A DNA stretch of 6,539 bases from Candidatus Avacholeplasma faecigallinarum (GTDB taxonomy: Bacteria; Bacillota_I; Bacilli_A; Acholeplasmatales; Anaeroplasmataceae), in NCBI GenBank assembly GCA_018715825.1, contig DVKU01000068.1, forward strand, positions 1 to 6,539, written 5' to 3'. Shown here piece after piece: positions 6,260-6,539 of this stretch; within the stretch, counting starts at the first letter, position 1, and each line of letters starts with the position of its first letter. The position numbers were made by a program, and so were the translations under genes. The notes beneath the pieces are model-generated. The model had not been told where the DNA came from. It was given only the letters and a program-made list of their open reading frames with translations, and did not search any database.

Positions 6260-6265
6260 TATAAT
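6260..6265 (+). promoter_or_regulatory. -10 element ahead of the IS relic orfA
   Basis: A perfect TATAAT lies 26 bases before the relic ATG. The best -35 at 17 bp is TTTGTA (6237-6242, three of six matches), inside the terminal repeat. A promoter reading from an IS end into its transposase gene is usual, but the -35 is weak here. Confidence 0.35.
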
Positions 6266-6291
6266 AAAATTATAAGAAATGAGTTGATTAT

Positions 6292-6357
6292 ATGGGTAAG
6301 AATTATTTTACGCCTGAGCAGGTTGAACAATTAAGAAAAAATAAAACTATAAAATAA
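6292..6357 (+). pseudogene. Truncated IS3-type transposase OrfA (N-terminal 21 codons only)
   Basis: The frame begins MGKNYFTPEQVEQLRKN and stops five residues later. This beginning resembles the N-terminal helix-turn-helix start of OrfA proteins from IS150-like members of the IS3 family, which commonly read F-T-x-E-x-x-x-x-L-R-x-N-P-Y-V at this place. After Lys-Asn the similarity is lost and the sequence becomes AT-rich spacer, which indicates a deletion after about 50 nt of coding sequence. Only a weak ribosome binding site (around GAAATGAG) precedes the ATG. A small unrelated peptide is possible but less likely. Confidence 0.5.
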
Positions 6358-6413
6358 TATGTATTTGTATAAATAAAAAAAACAGGATAAAAATATACTG
6401 AAATATAAAAAAA

Positions 6414-6490
6414 TGGCGCCCGCAATAGGACTCGAACCTATGACACCTTGACTAACAGTCAAGTGCTCTAACCAACTGAGCTGTGCAGGC
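6414..6490 (-). tRNA. tRNA-Asn(GTT)
   Basis: The minus strand folds into a complete cloverleaf. The acceptor stem is GCCTGCA with TGCGGGC (one T-G pair). The D arm is GCTC-AGTTGGTTA-GAGC. The anticodon arm is CTTGA-CTGTTAG-TCAAG with anticodon GTT (6456-6454). A 5-nt variable loop and the T arm ATAGG-TTCGAGT-CCTAT follow. The discriminator is G and CCA is encoded (6416-6414). It reads AAC/AAU asparagine codons. It follows the 5S rRNA end, as in many Bacilli rRNA operons. Seven Ts follow the CCA directly, without a strong hairpin, so the transcript may end there or further on. Confidence 0.97.
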
Positions 6491-6497
6491 AACATCT

Positions 6498-6515
6498 AAT
6501 TTTAATATTAAAATT
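6498..6515. repeat. 18-bp perfect palindrome in the 5S-tRNA spacer
   Basis: AATTTTAATATTAAAATT is its own reverse complement and consists of A and T only. It lies between the 5S rRNA end and tRNA-Asn. In RNA it could form a 7-bp stem with a 4-nt loop and mark a processing site. Chance is possible in DNA this rich in A and T. Confidence 0.35.
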
Positions 6516-6524
6516 CAAAGAGAA

Positions 6525-6539
6525 GCCTGGCAATTACCT
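6525..6539 (-). rRNA. rrf: 5S rRNA, last 15 nt (cut by the window edge)
   Basis: Read on the minus strand, the edge sequence is AGGTAATTGCCAGGC, which matches the usual 3' end of bacterial 5S rRNA (AGG-x-x-x-TTGCCAGGC). GCCAGGC is the strand that closes the terminal helix. The position 34 nt before tRNA-Asn fits an rRNA operon of 16S-23S-5S-tRNA order coming from the right. Only 15 nt are visible, so the call depends on this end motif and its context. Confidence 0.75.

Larger units (their letters stand above)
6195..6357 (+). mobile_element. Relic of an IS3-family insertion sequence
   Basis: The relic consists of two opposed terminal-repeat-like sequences and a transposase gene start. The left copy, read on the minus strand from 6215 to 6195, begins TGTGTCTACTTT. 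The right copy, read on the plus strand from 6228 to 6248, begins TGATTCTACTTT. Each starts with TG, and they differ at three of 21 positions. They are separated by 12 AT-rich bases. A -10 TATAAT (6260-6265) and a 21-codon orfA start follow. Nothing of the remaining transposase is present, so the element cannot move by itself. The family assignment is from recall of similar OrfA N-termini and is not proven. Confidence 0.5.

Noticed and set aside
6358..6413. A hairpin terminator directly after tRNA-Asn
   Set aside because: Only about four A-T pairs can form (TATA/TATA around TTTCAG). The T-rich run is seen, but a stable stem is not.
1..6539. CRISPR array, riboswitch, or toxin-antitoxin pair
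   Set aside because: No regularly spaced repeats were seen, and no recognisable riboswitch core lies in the leaders, which are short. No small two-gene pair fits a toxin-antitoxin layout.

Overview
The window is AT-rich, low-GC Gram-positive DNA. The likely source is a member of the Bacilli, Erysipelotrichia or a related gut Firmicute. The evidence is strong AGGAG-type ribosome binding sites, a pfkA-pyk glycolytic pair, ComEA/ComEC competence genes, short U-tract terminators, and a 5S rRNA end followed by tRNA-Asn. The marR gene ends in TGA and tryptophan is encoded by TGG, so the standard bacterial code fits and a Mycoplasma-type code does not. The species cannot be named from this sequence alone.

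Layout, left to right. Positions 1-1101 on the minus strand hold a DNA-uptake pair, comEA followed by comEC. comEC overlaps comEA by 41 nt and runs off the left edge. A strong terminator (1172-1204) separates this pair from an upstream two-gene operon, marR then a YfcE-type metallophosphoesterase (1217-2178, minus), joined by a TGA/ATG overlap. The marR leader carries a perfect inverted repeat between its ribosome binding site and its start codon. Next comes the glycolytic operon pfkA-pyk (2353-4710, minus), ended by a terminator at 2318-2344. Divergent from it, across a 194-nt control region, is a second phosphofructokinase (4905-6158, plus) with the signature residues of the pyrophosphate-dependent type. 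Downstream of this gene are a long hairpin and a truncated start of an IS3-type transposase gene, together an insertion-sequence relic. The right end is the tail of an rRNA operon read on the minus strand: the last 15 nt of 5S rRNA, then tRNA-Asn(GTT).

Function. The core of the window is glycolysis. An ATP-dependent, apparently PEP/ADP-regulated PfkA and a pyruvate kinase without recognisable effector loops are co-transcribed. A PPi-dependent, reversible phosphofructokinase is controlled separately from the opposite strand. The cell could therefore run the fructose-6-phosphate step in either direction, or save ATP when pyrophosphate is available. I found no clearly undescribed multi-gene system. 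The most unusual features are small control elements: the marR leader hairpin, the repeat/palindrome set on the PPi-PFK promoter, and the paired IS ends.
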